In this document: positions 32,748-35,825 of the stretch, one piece after another
Position numbering within the stretch: the first letter of the stretch is position 1
How the letters are laid out: each line of letters starts with the position of its first letter
Assembly: GCF_000817815.1 (NCBI RefSeq)
Contig: NZ_JPRD01000030.1
Span: 1-35,825 of the forward strand
DNA: 35,825 bases
DNA from: Vibrio owensii CAIM 1854 = LMG 25443
GTDB lineage: Bacteria; Pseudomonadota; Gammaproteobacteria; Enterobacterales; Vibrionaceae
Direction of reading: 5' to 3'
Notes under the pieces: generated by a model
What the model saw: only the letters and a program-made list of their open reading frames with translations
What the model was told of the DNA's origin: nothing
Database searches by the model: none
Program-made: the position numbers and the translations under genes

Positions 32748-33416
32748 TTATACCGCTATCGACAATCCAGAAATATTTTCTTTCGCCCAAATTAATGCTT
32801 GCACTCTATTTTTTACGTCAATCTTCTTAAAAATGTTGTGGAGATGGGTCTTAACAGTATTTTCACTCACAAATAGCTGTTCTGCGATTTGTTGGTTCGA
32901 AGCCCCCATAGATAGGAAGGTGATAATTTGCTGTTCACGCTTAGTCAAAATTGCGGACACGCTCTTATTAACTGGTCTGCTGTGCCTGCGTAGATGAGTA
33001 ATATATTGCTGCGAAAACTTGCGGCTAAACCACATGTCACCCTGTAATACTTTGCCAATTCCGACCTGTAACGTAGTAATGTCATCCGACGTGTAGAATA
33101 TTCCCGCCAGCGTTTGCCATACAAAAAGCTCTTCTGTCGAGATGGTCTTATCGCAGTTTAGAAGTACTTCAATCGAATCTTTTAGCTCTGCCTTTTTAAA
33201 TTCCATGTAACGGGAGAACACTTCATCAGTTATCACACTGTAATCTAATAGAATTGCAGGTACGGGTAAGGCTGGAACGGTGTAATCGGCGAGCTTTTCA
33301 GGGGCAATCAGGCTGACGTTGATGTTGAGTTTGGTTTCAAGGACATCTTTCAACAAAGAAGACTGCAAACTATCCTCAGTAATTAAAATTACGTTCCCTG
33401 TATTTCTATGTGCCAT
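32748..33416 (-). CDS. cpsS: VpsT/CsgD-type LuxR regulator with c-di-GMP motif (CpsS-like)
   Basis: This 222-aa regulator is paralogous to the next downstream gene. It has a degenerate receiver-like domain (about 8-138), then a LuxR helix-turn-helix (about 155-220; L-T-K-R-E-Q-Q-I and S-E-N-T-V-K-T-H-L). W129-F-S-R132 fits the VpsT c-di-GMP-binding signature, unlike CsgD's Y-F-T-Q. In V. parahaemolyticus the gene next to cpsQ is cpsS, reported as a negative regulator of capsule/biofilm genes, so opposite outputs from two sister regulators are likely. The symbol is by position. It is closed off by its own terminator. An ATG at 33416 gives the full domain. Confidence 0.82.
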   Translation of the reverse strand: MAHRNTGNVILITEDSLQSSLLKDVLETKLNINVSLIAPEKLADYTVPALPVPAILLDYSVITDEVFSRYMEFKKAELKDSIEVLLNCDKTISTEELFVWQTLAGIFYTSDDITTLQVGIGKVLQGDMWFSRKFSQQYITHLRRHSRPVNKSVSAILTKREQQIITFLSMGASNQQIAEQLFVSENTVKTHLHNIFKKIDVKNRVQALIWAKENISGLSIAV

Positions 33417-33563
33417 CTCGTTTGCAGTCCTTAGTCATTTTGTTTGAAATAAGCAATAGATTTAGTTAGAGCGGCAGTATTGTCAAGTATGAAAAAAAGT
33501 AGTAACAACTAATAACTTATTGATTAGTAAATAGTTGCAAGGCATGAGTTAAATGGCGGGTAT

Positions 33564-33590
33564 TAAAAAAGGGAGTATGAAACTCCCTCT
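33564..33590 (-). terminator. Terminator after small acidic gene
   Basis: AGGGAGT / ACTCCCT (7 bp, 5-nt loop) is followed on the minus strand by a six-base T-run. It starts just after the 66-aa gene and isolates it from cpsS. Confidence 0.85.
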
Positions 33591-33593
33591 TTA

Positions 33594-33794
33594 TTAGTGC
33601 ACTGGCACCGAACTTTTCTGATTGAACTTACCAAAGTATTGCTCAAGGATTTCTGGTGTCAGCTTTCCTTCAGCCTCTAGCTTTTTAAGCTCTGCTACGA
33701 TTTCCTGTTGTTCTTCAAGAGATGGCAGCTTTACCTCTGGCTCGTCACCAGCTTCTTGTGAGATCAGTTCTAGTTCTTTTTCGAAATCATTCAT
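33594..33794 (-). CDS. Small acidic protein, unknown function
   Basis: This 66-aa soluble protein is not recognised. It is strongly acidic (Glu-rich), has no Cys or Trp and no membrane segment, and is predicted mostly helical, with E-E-Q-Q-E-I-V-A-E-L-K-K-L-E near its centre. The ATG has an AGG site at fair spacing and a terminator follows directly, so it looks like a true gene. It begins 59 bp after the chemoreceptor on the same strand with no terminator between, so co-transcription with it is likely. It could be a receptor-associated or regulatory helper, but that is a guess. Confidence 0.65.
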   Translation of the reverse strand: MNDFEKELELISQEAGDEPEVKLPSLEEQQEIVAELKKLEAEGKLTPEILEQYFGKFNQKSSVPVH

Positions 33795-33853
33795 AGTACT
33801 TACCTAAAATATCGAGTCATTAAACTTGTAAACTAGCCCTATTCTATCCAACT

Positions 33854-35770
33854 CTACAGCTTGAAGCTACCAACCATCTTATCTAGGCGAGATGACAGCT
33901 CTTGTAGATCTCGGCTTGCTCCAGCCAGTTCTTCTGCTGTTGCTGTTGTCATCTCATTGATAGCGTTAATTTCTTCAATGTTTTGGTTGATAGTGTGAAC
34001 CACTGTCGATTGCTCTTCTGTCGCTGTTGCAACTTGGGTATTTCTATCTGAAATATCCGCAATACGCTCAGAGATATTCATCAGAACGTCAACCGCTTCA
34101 TCTGTTGATGCCACACCTTCAAACGTCACCGCTTTGCCTGCTTCCATTGCGGTCACTGCGTCTTGAGCGTCACTTTGAAGTTGGTTGATCATCTTCTGTA
34201 TCTCTTCCGTTGAATCTGCAGTACGAGATGCTAGATTACGCACTTCATCCGCTACCACTGCAAAGCCTCGCCCTTGCTCACCTGCGCGTGCTGCTTCAAT
34301 TGCCGCATTCAATGCAAGTAAGTTAGTTTGCTCAGAGATATCACGAATCACGTCCAAGATAGAGCCAATGTCTTTGGTTGTGGTTGCCAGTTGCGTCACT
34401 ACCATGCTGGTCGTCTCTACGTCATCAGCAAGACGACTAATCACTTCCTTCGCTTGCGTTACGACTTGGCGACCGGTCTGCGTGTTGTCAGATGCTTGGT
34501 TTGCCGTATCTGCCGCTGTTGCTGCGTTTGAAGCAATCTCGCTGATCGTCGCACCCATTTGGTTAATTGCTGTCACGACTTGGATCGTTTGGTCACGTTG
34601 TTCTTGGCTGTTGTCATGAGTCGAAGTCGCTTTGCTAGATACACTATCCGCAGCCTCACTTAACGCACCACTGGTTAGAGACACTTCCTTCATGGTTGCA
34701 TGGATCTTCTCAATAAAGCCGTTAAAGCCTTTAGAGAGCTGAGCGATTTCATCGTTACCCTTGATTTCAATACGCTGGGCTAAATCACCTTCGCCTTCGC
34801 CAAGGTCAGTGAATCGGTCTGCAATTTGGCGAATTGGGTTAGTAATGCTGTTTGCTAAAAGAACGCCCATTGCGATGAAGATCAGCGCCACGATGGCTGT
34901 CGTGAACAACATTTTCTCTGCGGTTGCATCAAGATCCGCAAACACTTCATCGACAGGTACAACACCAACAACAAACCAATCCATCGAAGGCACATACAAG
35001 CTAGACACGAACATGTCCTGGCCTTCAAACTCTGTTGTCACTAGATTGAAGTGACCTTTGTTAAGTAGCTGAGAAGCTTCACGTCCAAACAATTGGCTAA
35101 TAGAGGTTTTGTTTTTGCCTTGCTGACGGTGGATCTGGATATCACCTTTGCTATTGGTCAGAAAAACATAGCCTGTTTTCTCAATCTTAAAGCCATTCAG
35201 TAGCGACACCATGTCATCCATCGACTTAGACAGACCTGGCATCGATACGCCATTCACATCTTGATAGTTAGTGAACATTTTCACGTCACCATTCGCTTCT
35301 TGGAAAACGCTTACCGACGTGTCTTGCCCTGAAGATGTAAAACCAAAGAACCACGCATCTTGCGAACGATTAAGCTGGCGTAAGAAACCGTTTTGGTTCC
35401 AGTAATATGCTGTTTGTCGGTTTGCTACCGAAGCATCGTTCAACTGATATTGGGATTTCACATTGTTAAGCTGTTGAACAAGTTGCGCTTCTACCATTGG
35501 GTTACGATCTGTCGTCGAGAGCGCTTCAATGACGAATTCGTTCGTGGCAAGTTGCTTTGCCGCTTGCTGCATTTGTACAACTTCACGGTCAATTTCAGTA
35601 TTAATCTGCTGCAACATTGCAGGTAGTTCGATATCGATTAAGCGATGACTTAGCACTTCACGTGCGTGTCGCTGTGCCATGACACCGACAATGATGGTAG
35701 AAGCGAGCACGGCAAAAGTAATACCGATGACAACCTTCTGTTTGATACTCAGGGAGTTAAGTTTCAACAT
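33854..35770 (-). CDS. Methyl-accepting chemotaxis protein with dCache-like sensor
   Basis: This 638-aa chemoreceptor has TM1 at about 12-31, then a large periplasmic ligand-binding region (about 35-285) of the double-Cache type (Y-V-F-L-T-N-S-K-G-D-I-Q-I-H and D-W-F-V-V-G-V-V-P are typical of its membrane-distal and proximal parts). TM2 is about 287-309 and HAMP about 310-362. A long cytoplasmic coiled coil follows, whose tip (about 481-512) has the conserved E-Q-T-N-L-L-A-L-N-A-A-I-E-A-A-R-A-G-E-Q-G-R-G-F. It relays ligand binding to CheA/CheW. The ligand is unknown. There is no C-terminal CheR-tether pentapeptide (it ends V-G-S-F-K-L). The start at 35770 has an AAAGG site; eight upstream codons were dropped. 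Confidence 0.93.
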   Translation of the reverse strand: MLKLNSLSIKQKVVIGITFAVLASTIIVGVMAQRHAREVLSHRLIDIELPAMLQQINTEIDREVVQMQQAAKQLATNEFVIEALSTTDRNPMVEAQLVQQLNNVKSQYQLNDASVANRQTAYYWNQNGFLRQLNRSQDAWFFGFTSSGQDTSVSVFQEANGDVKMFTNYQDVNGVSMPGLSKSMDDMVSLLNGFKIEKTGYVFLTNSKGDIQIHRQQGKNKTSISQLFGREASQLLNKGHFNLVTTEFEGQDMFVSSLYVPSMDWFVVGVVPVDEVFADLDATAEKMLFTTAIVALIFIAMGVLLANSITNPIRQIADRFTDLGEGEGDLAQRIEIKGNDEIAQLSKGFNGFIEKIHATMKEVSLTSGALSEAADSVSSKATSTHDNSQEQRDQTIQVVTAINQMGATISEIASNAATAADTANQASDNTQTGRQVVTQAKEVISRLADDVETTSMVVTQLATTTKDIGSILDVIRDISEQTNLLALNAAIEAARAGEQGRGFAVVADEVRNLASRTADSTEEIQKMINQLQSDAQDAVTAMEAGKAVTFEGVASTDEAVDVLMNISERIADISDRNTQVATATEEQSTVVHTINQNIEEINAINEMTTATAEELAGASRDLQELSSRLDKMVGSFKL

Positions 35771-35825
35771 ATCTGGACCTTTAAAAAGAATCACTCGTTA
35801 TCTGTATTCTGTATATGGACTCCCA

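Noticed and set aside
32581..32997. 138-aa rightward reading frame
   Set aside because: It starts across the terminator and runs antisense through the CpsS-like helix-turn-helix region.
34185..34619. 144-aa rightward reading frame
   Set aside because: It is antisense to the conserved chemoreceptor signalling domain; low-complexity Ala/Ser/Val composition suggests a shadow.
1..35825. Mobile element, prophage, CRISPR array or tRNA/rRNA genes
   Set aside because: No transposase, integrase or phage genes, no regularly spaced repeats, and no cloverleaf-like or rRNA sequence was noticed on either strand by eye; a dedicated tRNA scan was not possible.

Overview
The window looks like part of a Vibrio chromosome, probably the Harveyi clade (V. 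parahaemolyticus / V. alginolyticus / V. campbellii group) and probably the smaller chromosome. The evidence is gene content and gene order: norR divergent from norVW, a GH19 chitinase, azurin, a pst operon without phoU, and above all two VpsT/CsgD-type regulators beside a three-gene type I secretion operon. That last arrangement matches the cpsS / cpsQ-mfpABC locus known from V. parahaemolyticus and resembles cabABC of V. vulnificus. Species and replicon are inferred from memory of gene order, not from a search. I saw no insertion sequences, phage genes, CRISPR arrays, tRNA or rRNA genes.

Layout. (1) 1-4880 is a nitric-oxide detoxification module. A DUF1971/YeaR-like gene, norW and norV run leftward, and norR runs rightward. 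The norR-norV gap holds three evenly spaced NorR-type sites (GT-N7-AC) and a near-consensus sigma-54 promoter facing norV. (2) 4900-9008 holds a HAD phosphatase, a cytochrome b561, a dicarboxylate/amino-acid:cation symporter and a type II NADH dehydrogenase-like flavoprotein. (3) 9241-13928 holds a very large secreted GH19 chitinase and a divergent azurin. (4) 14010-18504 has two paralogous membrane proteins, each fusing a PTS EIIC-like channel to an EAL (c-di-GMP phosphodiesterase) domain. (5) 18788-20972 has an MscS-family channel, a lipoprotein with two tandem OmpA-like domains, and a truncated short-chain dehydrogenase. (6) 21098-24812 is pstS-pstC-pstA-pstB with a candidate Pho box, a strong hairpin after pstS and a terminator after pstB; there is no phoU. 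Divergent from it is a two-component pair with a 7-TM-like kinase and an unusual REC-ArsR-type regulator. (7) 27283-35770 has a maltose-acetyltransferase-like enzyme, the HlyD-type adaptor / ABC exporter / small RTX protein operon, the two c-di-GMP-type LuxR regulators, a small acidic protein and a chemoreceptor.

How the parts may fit together. The right end reads as a biofilm-matrix unit: a calcium-binding RTX protein, its dedicated inner-membrane exporter and adaptor (no TolC here), and two regulators that carry the W-[LF]-S-R signature of c-di-GMP-binding VpsT relatives. The two EAL-EIIC proteins could lower c-di-GMP in response to a sugar, but that link is inference. The left end handles nitric oxide through the flavorubredoxin NorV and its reductase NorW under NorR control.

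Most leads for novelty are the EIIC-EAL pair, the REC-ArsR response regulator with its 7-TM kinase, the roughly 340-residue unrecognised middle of the chitinase, the small acidic gene after the chemoreceptor, and several conserved-looking intergenic hairpins.
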